Positions 39,238 through 49,117 of a stretch of DNA of 64,000 nt are shown piece by piece; position 1 is the first letter of the stretch; each line of letters begins with the position of its first letter. Made by a program: the position numbers and the translations under genes. Under the pieces are notes generated by a model. The model was not told the DNA's origin. It was given only the letters and a program-made list of their open reading frames with translations, and made no database searches. Origin of the DNA: Aeromonas hydrophila subsp. hydrophila ATCC 7966 (GTDB taxonomy: Bacteria; Pseudomonadota; Gammaproteobacteria; Enterobacterales; Aeromonadaceae); the NCBI RefSeq assembly GCF_000014805.1, contig NC_008570.1, positions 935,001 to 999,000 of the forward strand, written 5' to 3'.

Positions 39238-41550
39238 ATGAAACAAATCAAATCCTGGGCGCAATATTACGTCGACCTGATGACCAAGCTGGGACTGGTG
39301 CGCTTCAGCATGTTCCTGGCCACCGGCATCATAGTGCTGGCCGTTTCGATCCAGATGGGGGTCACCCTGTTCCTGCGCGGCACCGTGGACATCGTCGACC
39401 TGGTGCGCTCGGTCTTCTTCGGCCTGCTGGTCACCCCCTGGGCCGTCTATTTTCTCTCCATCGTGGTGGATCAGCTGGAGGATTCCCGCCAGCGGCTGAC
39501 CCGCATGGTGCGCAAGCTGCAGGACATGCGCGAGCGGGATCTCGAGCTCAACAGCCAGCTGCAGGAGAACATCAGTCGCCTCAACGCCCAGATCGCCGAG
39601 ACCAACCGGGCCGAGACCCTGCGCCAGCAGGCCATCGAGGATCTGGAGAACGAGGTGTTCCAGCGCGAGAAAGCCCAGCTACATCTGGGGGAGCGCACCG
39701 CTCTCTTGCGCTCCTTCATCGACTGCTCCCCCGATCTGGTCTACTACCGCAACGAAGACGAGCAGTTCTCCGGCTGCAATCGCGCCATGGAGGAGCTGAC
39801 CGGCAAGGTGGAGGCGGAGCTCATCGGCTTGACCCCGTTCGATGTCTACAAGCACGACATCGCCAGCAAGGTGGTGGAGACCGACAAGCAGGTCTTCGCC
39901 CAGAATGAGCCGCTCACCTATGAGCAGTGGCTGGAGTACCCAGACGGTCGCAAGGCCTACTTCGAGCTGCGCAAGGTGCCCTTCTTCGATCGCTTCGGCA
40001 AGCGGCTCGGCCTGCTCGGTTTTGGTCGCGACATCACCGAGCGCAAGCAGTATCAGGACAAACTGGAGAAGGCGAGCCGCGACAAGACCACCTTCATCTC
40101 CACCATCAGCCACGAACTGCGCACCCCGCTCAACGGCATCGTCGGCTTGAGCCGGATGCTGATGGATACGCCGCTCGATCCCAAGCAGCACCAGCAGCTC
40201 AAGACCATTCACCTGAGCGCGGTGACGCTCGGCAACATCTTCAATGACATCATCGATCTCGACAAGCTGGACCGGCGCCGGCTGGAAATCGCCCCGACCC
40301 CCATCGACCTGCCTGCCTTCCTCGACGAGCTGGAGACGCTGTCGCGCATCCAGGCGGAGCAGAAGGGGCTCTATCTGCATTTCGACCGGGATGGCGACGT
40401 GCCGCAGTTCGTGATGGCGGACGGGACCCGGTTGCGCCAGGTGTTGTGGAATCTGGTGGGCAATGCGGTCAAGTTCACCGACGAGGGGGGGGTGACGGTG
40501 CGCTGCCTCACCCACCCGGCCGACACACCGGGCAAGCTGGCGCTGCACTTCGAGGTGGAAGACACCGGGGTCGGCATTCCCCGCGCCCAGCAGGAGAAGA
40601 TCTTTGCCATGTACTATCAGGTGCAGGGTAAGAAGCACGCCACCGGCACCGGCATCGGGCTGGCGGTCTCCCGCCAGCTGGTGCAGGCGATGGGTGGCCA
40701 GCTCTACGTGGACAGCGATCCGGGCGAGGGCGCCTGCTTCACCGCCGAGCTGGAGGTAGACTGCGTCGCCGCCCAGACGCCCGTGGCCGAACCCGAGATG
40801 CCCTGCCTCGATATCCTGCTGGTGGAGGACGTCGAGCTCAACGTGACTGTGGCCTGCGCCCTGCTCAACAAGCTGGGCCATGAGGTCAAGGTGGCGCGGG
40901 ACGGCGCCCAGGCGCTGGCCATGGCCAATCCCGACGATTTTGATCTGATCCTGCTCGATATCCAGCTGCCGGACATGACCGGCTTCGATGTGGCGGAGCA
41001 ACTGCTCGCCCGCTACGGCGACAGCCTGCCGCCCATGGTGGCACTCACCGCCAACGCCACCGGCGATCGCCAGTACTACCGGGATCACGGCATGCAGGAT
41101 GTGATCAACAAGCCGCTCGGTTCGAAGGCGGTGCGGGAGGTGATTGGCCACCTGTTTGCCGATCTGGCCGAGGATGAGGCGGACGCACAGGCGGATGCGG
41201 ACAGTCAGGATGCGCTGCTGGACTTGCCCTTCCTCACCGATTATGCCGATACCGTGGGCAAGCAGGTGCTGATCTCCAGCGTCGAGCTGTTCGAGAAGAT
41301 GATGCCCGACTACATGGCGGTGCTCGACTCCAACATGATTGCCCGGGATCAGGCCGGCGTGGTGGAGGAGGCGCACAAGATAAAAGGGGCGGCCGGCTCC
41401 ATCGGTCTGCGCCGGCTGCAGCAGCTGGCTCAGCTGATCCAGAGCCCGGATCATCCCGCCTGGTGGGAGAACGTGGAAGACTGGATCGAGTCGCTGCGCC
41501 GTGAATGTCCGGGTGACATCGCCCGCTTGAAGCGCTGGCTGCTCTCGTAG
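39238..41550 (+). CDS. arcB: aerobic respiration control hybrid sensor kinase
   Basis: A 770-residue kinase of the Arc anoxic redox system, partner of ArcA. It has two membrane helices (about 20-45 and 58-78), a coiled linker, a PAS domain (LLRSFIDCSPDLVYYRNEDEQF), HisKA with FISTISHELRTPLNG, HATPase with VGNAVKFTDEG and GTGIGLAVSRQL, a receiver with LILLDIQLPDMTGFD, and an Hpt domain with EEAHKIKGAAGS. Order and length match E. coli ArcB (778). ATG 39238 starts the conserved KQIKSWAQYYVDLM. Confidence 0.94.
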   Translation: MKQIKSWAQYYVDLMTKLGLVRFSMFLATGIIVLAVSIQMGVTLFLRGTVDIVDLVRSVFFGLLVTPWAVYFLSIVVDQLEDSRQRLTRMVRKLQDMRERDLELNSQLQENISRLNAQIAETNRAETLRQQAIEDLENEVFQREKAQLHLGERTALLRSFIDCSPDLVYYRNEDEQFSGCNRAMEELTGKVEAELIGLTPFDVYKHDIASKVVETDKQVFAQNEPLTYEQWLEYPDGRKAYFELRKVPFFDRFGKRLGLLGFGRDITERKQYQDKLEKASRDKTTFISTISHELRTPLNGIVGLSRMLMDTPLDPKQHQQLKTIHLSAVTLGNIFNDIIDLDKLDRRRLEIAPTPIDLPAFLDELETLSRIQAEQKGLYLHFDRDGDVPQFVMADGTRLRQVLWNLVGNAVKFTDEGGVTVRCLTHPADTPGKLALHFEVEDTGVGIPRAQQEKIFAMYYQVQGKKHATGTGIGLAVSRQLVQAMGGQLYVDSDPGEGACFTAELEVDCVAAQTPVAEPEMPCLDILLVEDVELNVTVACALLNKLGHEVKVARDGAQALAMANPDDFDLILLDIQLPDMTGFDVAEQLLARYGDSLPPMVALTANATGDRQYYRDHGMQDVINKPLGSKAVREVIGHLFADLAEDEADAQADADSQDALLDLPFLTDYADTVGKQVLISSVELFEKMMPDYMAVLDSNMIARDQAGVVEEAHKIKGAAGSIGLRRLQQLAQLIQSPDHPAWWENVEDWIESLRRECPGDIARLKRWLLS

Positions 41551-41578
41551 ATGCGAGCCGCAGGCAAGGAGCCGCAAC

Positions 41579-42934
41579 ATGTATAGCCGTTTGATTACTC
41601 CCGAGCGCATCCATCGCTGGGGTGACGAAGATCTGCTGGAGGCGACCGAACAGGACCGCGCCCGCATCGTGCAGGCGGCGCCGGTGCGTCGGCTGCAGCA
41701 GAAGACCCAGGTCTTTCCGCTTGACGTGAAGGCCTCGGTACGCAGCCGTCTCACCCATTCGCTGGAGGTGCAGGAGACCGGCCGCCAGATCAGCCGCCGC
41801 ATTCTGGCAGCCCTGCCGGCAGGGTCGGTGTGCGAGGGTGCCTTCATCAATCTGGTGGAGATGTCCTGCCTGTTGCACGACGTCGGCAACCCGCCGTTTG
41901 GTCACTTTGGCGAGCAAGTGATGAGCCAGTGGCTGGCGCAGGCGCTGGATGGGTTGTTTGCCGAGGCCCTTGGCAGCGCACCCAGCTCGCAGTGGGCAAC
42001 GCTTCGCCAGGATCTGCTGGTGTTTGACGGCAATGCCCAGAGTCTGCGGCTGGTGCACAGCCTGCACGAGCTGAACCTGACCCTGGGACAGCTGGCGGCG
42101 CTGTGCAAGTACCCGCAGCAACCCCTGCACGGCGGTCAACATCACGGCTGGGCTAGCAAGCGTGGCATCTTCTTCAGTGAACAACCCCTCTACCGCGCCC
42201 TCGGCCAGAGCCTGGGGTTGGCACCCGGCTGCCGTCACCCGCTGGTCTACATCATGGAGGCAGCCGACGATATCTCCTACTGCATCGCCGATCTCGAGGA
42301 TGCGGTGGACCGGCGCATCCTCAGCCTGAGCGAGCTGCAACAGGCGCTGCGACTGGCCGATGACGGCGCCTACATGGCCGGCTTGCTGGCGGCGGCGACG
42401 GCTTCGGACAGGGGCTTCTTCCCCCATTTTCGCCAGCAGCTGACCCGGGATCTGGTGGAACTGGCCGCTCACACCTATGTGAGCGAGCACCCGCATATCC
42501 TGAGCGGCGCCTATCCCCAGGCCCTGCTGCACGGTCAGGCACCGGCGGCGCGGGTGCTCGATACCCTCAAACAGGTGGCTCGCGAGCTGGTGTTCATGCG
42601 CCCCGAGGTAGAGGCGCTGGAGCTGGAGGGTTATGCCGCCCTGCGCGGGGTGCTCTCCACCTATGCCTGCCTGCTGGCGCTGCCGGCCGCGCAGTTCGAG
42701 CGGCTGTTGGCCGGGCAGGGGGGCAGCGAGCTGTTCTTCGCCCGCCGGCTGTTTCATCGGCTGTCGGCCCGTCATCTCAAGGCATACCGGCTGGCGGTGG
42801 CCAGCCGGGATCCGCGCTTCAGCGACGGGGCGGAGCAGGAGTGGTACTTCCGGGTGCGACTGCTGCTCGACTACGTGAGCGGCATGACGGATACCTATGC
42901 GCTGGAGGAGTTCCGGCTGTTGTCCGGGATCTGA
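41579..42934 (+). CDS. dgt: deoxyguanosinetriphosphate triphosphohydrolase-like protein
   Basis: A 451-residue HD-domain enzyme cleaving dGTP (or dNTPs) to deoxynucleoside and triphosphate. Metal ligands are in RLTHSLEVQETG and MSCLLHDVGNPPFGHFGE (H..HD, about residues 60 and 101-102); the distal Asp is in IMEAADDISYCIADLEDAVD. It is shorter than E. coli Dgt (about 505), so substrate choice may differ. It follows arcB by 28 bases and could be cotranscribed. Confidence 0.88.
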   Translation: MYSRLITPERIHRWGDEDLLEATEQDRARIVQAAPVRRLQQKTQVFPLDVKASVRSRLTHSLEVQETGRQISRRILAALPAGSVCEGAFINLVEMSCLLHDVGNPPFGHFGEQVMSQWLAQALDGLFAEALGSAPSSQWATLRQDLLVFDGNAQSLRLVHSLHELNLTLGQLAALCKYPQQPLHGGQHHGWASKRGIFFSEQPLYRALGQSLGLAPGCRHPLVYIMEAADDISYCIADLEDAVDRRILSLSELQQALRLADDGAYMAGLLAAATASDRGFFPHFRQQLTRDLVELAAHTYVSEHPHILSGAYPQALLHGQAPAARVLDTLKQVARELVFMRPEVEALELEGYAALRGVLSTYACLLALPAAQFERLLAGQGGSELFFARRLFHRLSARHLKAYRLAVASRDPRFSDGAEQEWYFRVRLLLDYVSGMTDTYALEEFRLLSGI

Positions 42935-42982
42935 GCCGGAGCGGCACGGGCCTGCCTGTGCCGGATGAGTATTGATAGATGA

Positions 42983-43007
42983 CTCACCTCCCCATATGGG
43001 GGGTGAG
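42983..43007. promoter_or_regulatory. inverted repeat after dgt
   Basis: CTCACC-T-CCCC, loop ATAT, GGGG-GGTGAG with one bulged T. No T-run follows, so it is more likely an operator or RNA structure than a terminator. It lies about 75 bases before the 30-codon ORF. Confidence 0.45.
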
Positions 43008-43080
43008 GTTCTTGTATAAAATTCGGTCTTTTTTTAGACTGTGGCAACTTGTTCAACTTTCACTCGGTAAGGAGACGGAT

Positions 43081-43173
43081 ATGCAACATTCAATGCTAAA
43101 CGTTGCGTTCGACCGCTGCATCAGCAGCGCGAAGACTCGTGCTCTTTTTCTGCCGCGTGGAGGAAACAGGTAA
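43081..43173 (+). CDS. 30-residue peptide upstream of the DUF1127 gene
   Basis: A short ORF with a very good site, AAGGAGACGGAT, directly before the ATG. The peptide begins MQHSMLNVAFDRCISS and ends FLPRGGNR; it is basic, with one Cys. A GGAGG sits near its end but no start codon follows closely. Between it and the DUF1127 gene, TCACCC/GGGTGA (about 43189-43214) can form a hairpin. It could be a leader peptide controlling the next gene or an independent small protein. The family is not recognised. Confidence 0.55.
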   Translation: MQHSMLNVAFDRCISSAKTRALFLPRGGNR

Positions 43174-43256
43174 CACCTGCTTTTTTATCACCCGCGGTTG
43201 TCCCGCAGGGTGATCTCTTCTCTCCGGGGGAACCGCACGTTCAACTGGAGAATATT

Positions 43257-43460
43257 ATGTCTATCGAACTGACCCTGCTGCGCACCGTCGAAACCCTGGT
43301 CCAGAAACGGATTACCCGGCTGGAGCGTCGTGTCAGCTACCTGCATCTGTCGCCTGCTCTGCTCAAGGACATCGGTCTGGAAGGGCAAAATGTGCAGATC
43401 GCCCACATCCGTGAGCGGGAATATCAAACCGGCTTCCGACTCGGGAACCGAATAACCTGA
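43257..43460 (+). CDS. DUF1127-type small protein
   Basis: A 67-residue basic protein. RRVSYLHLSPALLKDIGLEG near residue 26 is the DUF1127 signature (arginine-rich helix then LSxxLLKDIGL). Related proteins in alphaproteobacteria bind RNA and affect stress and motility genes. CTGGAG lies before the ATG. It is preceded by a 30-codon ORF and followed by two terminator-like hairpins. Confidence 0.78.
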   Translation: MSIELTLLRTVETLVQKRITRLERRVSYLHLSPALLKDIGLEGQNVQIAHIREREYQTGFRLGNRIT

Positions 43461-43461
43461 C

Positions 43462-43520
43462 AAGAGGGGGTCTTGGCCCCCTTCTTGCTTGAAAACGGCA
43501 GGCGTGAGCCTGCCGTTTTT
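43462..43520 (+). terminator. double hairpin terminator after the DUF1127 gene
   Basis: The first hairpin is AAGAGGGGG/CCCCCTTCTT (43463-43488). The second is AAAACGGCAGGC, loop GTGA, GCCTGCCGTTTTT (43492-43520), a clear intrinsic terminator. Confidence 0.88.
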
Positions 43521-43609
43521 CGTATCCGGACGAGTTCTGTTACGAATTTCTATTCGCACATTTTGCCAAAATCCCTATGATCGCTCTCCAAGCCGTTCAG
43601 GAGTTACCC

Positions 43610-46600
43610 ATGCTGCGCCTCTGCTATCGCGCCATTTTGTTGTGCTGGTTTACCTGCTGGAGCCATGTGGCTGCGGCAGAAACCTCCCTGGACAAGGATC
43701 AGCTGGGGCTGGCGGAGCGGCTCTGGCTCGCCTCGCGCAGCGACCTGGTGGTCGGCATGCCGTCGGTGGCCTGGCCGCCCTACATCTATGCCAATAGCCG
43801 GGGTGGCTTCAGCGGCCCGCTCGACGATTTTGCCACCCTGATTGCCGGCCGGTTGGGGCTGACCGTGCGCTACAAGACTTACCCCTACTATGCCGGCGCC
43901 CAGCAGGCTTTGCTCGATGGCGAGGTGGACATGCTGATCGGGGTGACACCGAGCCAGTCGCGTCAGCAGAAGATGCGCTTTACCTCGGATCTGATGACCC
44001 TGCCGCGCGGCGTGCTGCTGGCGCGAGAGGAAGGGGAGCCGACTCTGGCGACGGCGCGCCAGCTGCGCTGGGTGTGCGAACATGGCTTCAGCTCCTGTGA
44101 AGAGCTGGCGGAGCTCGGCATGACCCAGCTCACCGAGGCGGACAGCAGTGACGAAGCGGTTTTCATGGTGAAGAAGGGGCTGGCGGATGCCTATCTCTCC
44201 GATCTGCCCTCTCTGGTTCGCCTGCAGCGCCTGCAGCAGCAGGCCGGGCTCAAGGTAATTACCCCGGAGTGGGTGACGGACACCTCGCTGGCCATGGCGG
44301 TGGGGCCCGACAATCAGGGGCTGCTCGGTTTGCTGGAGCTGGCCCTCAACGACATTCCGCTGGATGAGCGGCGCCGCATTCTGGAGACCGGCGGAATAGT
44401 TGACTACGAGCTGGCCAACGGTCCCCGCCAGATCGTGTTCAACCAGAGCGAGCTCGACTGGCTGGCCCGCCATCCGACCCTGCGTTTCGGGGTGGCACCG
44501 GACTGGCCGGCGGTGAGCGAGATCGACGGCAATGGCCAGCTCAAGGGTTTCATCGCCGACATGCTCAAGCTGGTGAGCCTGCGCTCCGGCCTGCAGTTTA
44601 CCCTGGTGCCCACCAGCAGCTGGGCCGAGACCCAGGCGCTGTTCCAGGCGCGCAAGCTGGACTTCATCCCGGCCATCACCCCGACCGCGGAGCGGCGTCA
44701 ATACTCCCTGTTTACTCCCGACTACGCCTTCATCCACCGGGTGATCGCCGCCAGACAGGGGAGCGAGGAGCTGGACAACCTCAACGAGCTCAAGGGGCGA
44801 CGGGTGGGGATCGTCGGCGGCTCGGTGGAGGAGCTGGTACTCAACGAGGTGGGGGCCCATCCGCTGACGGTGAGCAGCGATACCAAGCTGCTGCCGCTGC
44901 TGGACGGGCATCAGGTCGACTACGTGCTGATGAGCATGACCACCCTTGAACAGGCGCTGCAAAAGGGGTTCAACAACCGCTATCAGGTGGTGTTCTCCGG
45001 CAACGAGCTGCGGGTGCCGGTCGCCATGGCGGTGCACCAGCAGGACCCCATGCTGCAGCAGATCCTCACCAAGGTGCTGCTCTCCATCCGCCCGGAAGAG
45101 ATGACCAAGCTGGAGCACAAGTGGCTGGCGCTGACCATCCAGACCGGCATCAACCCTGCCACTGTGGCGCTCTGGTCCGCGGTCGGTGTGGGCGCTTTCC
45201 TGCTCTGCGTGCTGTTGTTCATGGGCTGGAACCGGACCCTGCGCCGCCAGATAGTGCAGCGCAAGCTGGCCGAACACAAATTGAACGAGCAGCTGACCTT
45301 CGTGCAGACCCTGCTCAACTCGCTGCCCAACATGGTGGTGCTGCGGGATCGCGAGCAGCGCATCACCCTCTGCAACCAGGCCTATCGGGATGCCTTTATC
45401 GGTGAGCTGACCCAGGATGATGGCGACGATCTGGACCGCATGCCGGCCAGAGAGCGGGAGCGGGTGCTGCGCGAAGAGTCGGGGGTATGGCAGAGCGGCG
45501 AACAGCTGGAAGGGGCGGGCAACAGCCGCCGTCAGGATGGCGCCATGTTCCACGTCATTTACACCAAGCGTCCCTATCGCTCGCCAAAGGGCGACATGCT
45601 GGGGGTGCTGACAGTGCTGACTGACGTGACCCGCATCAAGGAGGCCGAGGCGCGTGCCCGCAAGGCGGAGACCCGGCTCACCCAGATCACCGACAGCATG
45701 CCGGGCATCGTCTATCAGTACCTCTGGCTCGGCCCCGGCAAGGGGCGCTTCCTCTATGCCTCGCAGGGGGCGAGCGAGATCCTGGGCGCCAGCCGGCAGG
45801 AGATATTGTCGGCCGAGTCGGGCGGCGAGGTGTTCGGCTTTACCGAGGAGGCACTGCAGGATTTCGTCAGCAAGGTGGCCAATCATGCCGAGACCCTGGC
45901 CCCGCTCGATCTGGAAGTGCGAGTGGAGCGGCCGGAGGGGGCCCGCTATCTGCAGGTGCGCGGCAGTTTCGTGCCGCAGGAGGAGGGGCACCTGATCCTC
46001 AACGGGGTGATCCAGGACATCACGGCCCTCAAGCACCAGGAGCACGACCTGAGGGAGGCGCGCGCCTATGCCGAGCAGGCGATGCAGGTGCGCAGCCGTT
46101 TCCTGGCCACCATGAGCCACGAGCTGAGGACCCCCATCTCCGGCATGCACGGCATGCTGGAGCTGCTGCAGATGAGCGAGCTGAACGACGACCAGCGCTA
46201 CCTGCTGCGCAACGTGGTGACCTCCACCAACAACCTGCTCTATCTGGTCAACGACGTGCTCGATTTCTCCAAGATAGAGGCGGGTCAGCTGCAATTGCAC
46301 TATCAGGATTGCCGCCTTGCCTCCGTCATCTGCGACGTGATCCGCGGTCACGCCACTCTGGCCCATGGCAAGGGGCTCAAGGTGACGCTGGAGTGGGCGC
46401 CGGAGGTGCCGGATCAGGCCCGCATCGATGCGGTGCGGGTGGGGCAGGTGCTCTCCAATCTGCTCAACAATGCGGTCAAGTTTACCGAGCGGGGCGAGAT
46501 CCGTATTCAGGTCAGCTTTGAGAAGGAGCGGCTCGCCATCGCGGTCAGCGACACCGGCATCGGCATTGCCGAAGACAAGCAGGATCGCCTGTTCACCCCG

Positions 46601-47887
46601 TTCGAGCAGGTGGAGTCCGACATAACCCGACGCTTCGGTGGTACCGGGCTTGGCCTTGCCATCTGCCACCAGCTGGCCCAGAAAATGGGGGGCACGCTGG
46701 TGCTCGAGAGCAAGCCAGGGCACGGTACCCGGCTCACCTTCGACTTCCCGCTGGCGGAGTGTCAGTGGGATGCCCCGCCGCTGGCAGGCCACGATTGGTG
46801 GCTGTTTGGTGAGGATGTGGCCCTGCAGAGCGCGATGCAGCGGCTGGGGGCCAGGCTGCATCGTCTGGATCCGCAGCAGTGGCAGCAGCCGGTGAGTGGT
46901 TTGTTATTAGCAGAAGAGAGCTGGCTCGAGCAGGCACTGGGCAGCGAGTGGCTGACACATTTGCAGCGCTCGGCCCTCAAGGGCATAGTGCTCTCCCCGC
47001 AGGAGGCCCTGCGCGGCCGCATGGGGTCGGGGGCCTGGTGGCGGCTGGGGCAGTCTCCGCTCTATCCCGATCTGCTGCTGGAGACTTGTCACCAACTGCT
47101 GGGAGAGGCGGCGATCAGCCCGGTCGAAGCCAATGCTCCCAAATTGCAGGGACGGGTGCTGGTGGCCGACGATCACCCTATCAACCGTGCGCTGCTGGCT
47201 CGCCAGCTGGCGATCCTCGGGGTGGATGCCGAGGTGGTGGACGACGGTGACAAGGCCTTGCGCACCTGGCAGGGGCAGGCATTCGCCCTGCTGCTGACCG
47301 ACTGTCACATGCCGGTGATGGATGGCTACAGTCTGACCAGGGCCCTGCGGGCACAGGGGGAGTCGGCTCCCGTCATCGGGGTGACCGCCGATACATCCGA
47401 AGAGGCCAGCCTGCAGATGCAGGAAGCCGGCATGAACGACATGCTGTTCAAACCCTATACCCTGGAGACGCTGCATCAGATGCTGGTGCGCTGGTTGCCG
47501 ATGAGCCCTCAGACCCAGGAGCCGGACCAGCCCGTTCCGTCGGCCAGCGAGCAGGGGGAGTGCTGGATCTCGCTGTTTGGCGATGAAGCGGTGGCGCGCA
47601 GCATGGCGCGGGAGTATCTGGATTCCAATCGCCAGGACGGCGATGACATGATGCAGGCACTGGCCAGGCAGGACACCTATGCCCTGGTGGAGACGGCGCA
47701 TCGCATCAAGGGGGCTGCCCGCATGGTGGGGCAGCAGGCTCTGGCGGAGGAGGCGGCCCGGCTCGAAGCGGCGGCCCGCCTCAAGCAGCTGGACGAACTT
47801 ACCGAATTGAGTCAGACGGTACTGGCGCTGATGAACTCTATTACATGCGAAATTGGATTATGGCTCGATGAACAAGACACAGCATGA
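43610..47887 (+). CDS. BvgS/EvgS-like hybrid histidine kinase
   Basis: A 1425-residue sensor. After a signal peptide it has two periplasmic solute-binding (SBP3, Venus-flytrap) domains (about 30-265 and 280-515), one membrane helix near 525-547, two PAS-like domains, HisKA with FLATMSHELRTPISGMHGML, HATPase with LLNNAVKFTERG and GGTGLGLAICHQL, a receiver with LLLTDCHMPVMDGYS, and Hpt with ETAHRIKGAARM. This is the BvgS/EvgS architecture. ATG 43610 follows AGGAG; the frame starts 11 codons earlier. Its end overlaps the REC-EAL gene by 20 bases, so the phosphorelay likely ends there. The ligand is unknown, probably amino-acid-like. Confidence 0.9.
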   Translation: MLRLCYRAILLCWFTCWSHVAAAETSLDKDQLGLAERLWLASRSDLVVGMPSVAWPPYIYANSRGGFSGPLDDFATLIAGRLGLTVRYKTYPYYAGAQQALLDGEVDMLIGVTPSQSRQQKMRFTSDLMTLPRGVLLAREEGEPTLATARQLRWVCEHGFSSCEELAELGMTQLTEADSSDEAVFMVKKGLADAYLSDLPSLVRLQRLQQQAGLKVITPEWVTDTSLAMAVGPDNQGLLGLLELALNDIPLDERRRILETGGIVDYELANGPRQIVFNQSELDWLARHPTLRFGVAPDWPAVSEIDGNGQLKGFIADMLKLVSLRSGLQFTLVPTSSWAETQALFQARKLDFIPAITPTAERRQYSLFTPDYAFIHRVIAARQGSEELDNLNELKGRRVGIVGGSVEELVLNEVGAHPLTVSSDTKLLPLLDGHQVDYVLMSMTTLEQALQKGFNNRYQVVFSGNELRVPVAMAVHQQDPMLQQILTKVLLSIRPEEMTKLEHKWLALTIQTGINPATVALWSAVGVGAFLLCVLLFMGWNRTLRRQIVQRKLAEHKLNEQLTFVQTLLNSLPNMVVLRDREQRITLCNQAYRDAFIGELTQDDGDDLDRMPARERERVLREESGVWQSGEQLEGAGNSRRQDGAMFHVIYTKRPYRSPKGDMLGVLTVLTDVTRIKEAEARARKAETRLTQITDSMPGIVYQYLWLGPGKGRFLYASQGASEILGASRQEILSAESGGEVFGFTEEALQDFVSKVANHAETLAPLDLEVRVERPEGARYLQVRGSFVPQEEGHLILNGVIQDITALKHQEHDLREARAYAEQAMQVRSRFLATMSHELRTPISGMHGMLELLQMSELNDDQRYLLRNVVTSTNNLLYLVNDVLDFSKIEAGQLQLHYQDCRLASVICDVIRGHATLAHGKGLKVTLEWAPEVPDQARIDAVRVGQVLSNLLNNAVKFTERGEIRIQVSFEKERLAIAVSDTGIGIAEDKQDRLFTPFEQVESDITRRFGGTGLGLAICHQLAQKMGGTLVLESKPGHGTRLTFDFPLAECQWDAPPLAGHDWWLFGEDVALQSAMQRLGARLHRLDPQQWQQPVSGLLLAEESWLEQALGSEWLTHLQRSALKGIVLSPQEALRGRMGSGAWWRLGQSPLYPDLLLETCHQLLGEAAISPVEANAPKLQGRVLVADDHPINRALLARQLAILGVDAEVVDDGDKALRTWQGQAFALLLTDCHMPVMDGYSLTRALRAQGESAPVIGVTADTSEEASLQMQEAGMNDMLFKPYTLETLHQMLVRWLPMSPQTQEPDQPVPSASEQGECWISLFGDEAVARSMAREYLDSNRQDGDDMMQALARQDTYALVETAHRIKGAARMVGQQALAEEAARLEAAARLKQLDELTELSQTVLALMNSITCEIGLWLDEQDTA

Positions 47888-49079
47888 GTTGGTGATCATG
47901 GTGGTGGAAGACCACGCGTTCCAGCGCAAGGCGTTGATGCACCAGATCCGCGGGCTCGGTTACGGCTCCCTGCTGGAGGCGCAGGACGGGGTGGAGGCGC
48001 TGGCCATGTGTCAGCGTCATCAGGTCGACATCCTGTTTTGCGATCTGCGCATGCCGGGCATGGATGGCATGGCGCTGCTGCGTCGCCTCTCGCTGGGCGG
48101 TTTTCGCGGCGGCATCATCCTCTCCAGCGCGCTGGAGGATGACGTGGTCGAGGCCGTGCTGCGCATGAGTGCCGCCTATGGTCTGCAGGTGCTGGGGCGT
48201 ATCGAGAAGCCTTCCAGCCAGCAGCAGATCAGCCAGCTCATCGGCGCCTGGCGCCCGCAGCAGGAGCGCGCCCAGGAGGAGGACGGCCACCGCCTGACCC
48301 TGGACGAGCTGAGCCTGGCGCTGGAGCAGGATCAGCTGCTGCCCTGGTATCAGCCCAAGGTGAGCTTCGGCTCCGGCCAGTGGGTCGGCATGGAGGCGCT
48401 GGCGCGCTGGCAGCACCCGGAGTACGGCCTCATCTCGCCGGCCCGCTTCATTCCGCTGGCGGAACACAACGGCCTCATCGATCAGCTGACCGAGGTGATC
48501 ATCAGCAAGTCACTGCGCGATGGCCATCTGTGGGAGCAGACCGGGCTCTCCCTCAACCTGTCGATGAACCTCTCCACCACCTCCCTCATCGAGGGGGATC
48601 TGTGCAATACCCTGATCAACCAGTGCCAGCGCTGGAGCATCAACCCCGAGCTCATCACCCTGGAGGTGACCGAGAGCTCGTTCGTGAAGGATCTGGGCAA
48701 GTCGCTGGAGGTGCTGACCCGCCTGCGCATGCACGGCTTCGGCCTCTCCATCGACGACTTTGGTACCGGCTACTCCTCCATGCAGCAGTTGGCCCTGCTG
48801 CCCTTCACCGAGCTCAAGCTGGATCGCTCTTTCGTCGATCGCTGCTTTGAGGACCCCTCCCGCTTGGCCATAATAGAGTCAAGCATCGAGCTGGCCCGCA
48901 AACTGGGGCTCAAGTCTGTCGCTGAAGGGGTGGAGGATGAGCTCACCTGGCGGCTGCTGGCGCGGCTGGGGTGCGATGTGTGCCAGGGCTTCTTCTCTGC
49001 CCGGCCCATGCCGCGCGAGGAGTTGCTGGGATGGCATGACTCCTGGCGTGAACGGCTACCGGCGCTGCTCGGGGAGTGA
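47868..49079 (+). CDS. REC-EAL response regulator, c-di-GMP phosphodiesterase
   Basis: A 403-residue protein. The receiver domain has [14 protein letters not shown] and the phosphate-accepting Asp in [18 protein letters not shown] (about residue 60). The EAL domain (about 150-390) has [41 protein letters not shown] and [10 protein letters not shown], all catalytic positions for c-di-GMP hydrolysis. Unlike Vibrio VieA it has no DNA-binding tail. It overlaps the hybrid kinase gene and precedes a chemoreceptor, so it is probably the kinase output. Confidence 0.9.
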   Translation: MNKTQHELVIMVVEDHAFQRKALMHQIRGLGYGSLLEAQDGVEALAMCQRHQVDILFCDLRMPGMDGMALLRRLSLGGFRGGIILSSALEDDVVEAVLRMSAAYGLQVLGRIEKPSSQQQISQLIGAWRPQQERAQEEDGHRLTLDELSLALEQDQLLPWYQPKVSFGSGQWVGMEALARWQHPEYGLISPARFIPLAEHNGLIDQLTEVIISKSLRDGHLWEQTGLSLNLSMNLSTTSLIEGDLCNTLINQCQRWSINPELITLEVTESSFVKDLGKSLEVLTRLRMHGFGLSIDDFGTGYSSMQQLALLPFTELKLDRSFVDRCFEDPSRLAIIESSIELARKLGLKSVAEGVEDELTWRLLARLGCDVCQGFFSARPMPREELLGWHDSWRERLPALLGE

Positions 49080-49117
49080 ATGTCGGGCAGGATGCCCGCA
49101 ATGAAACAAGGATGTTC

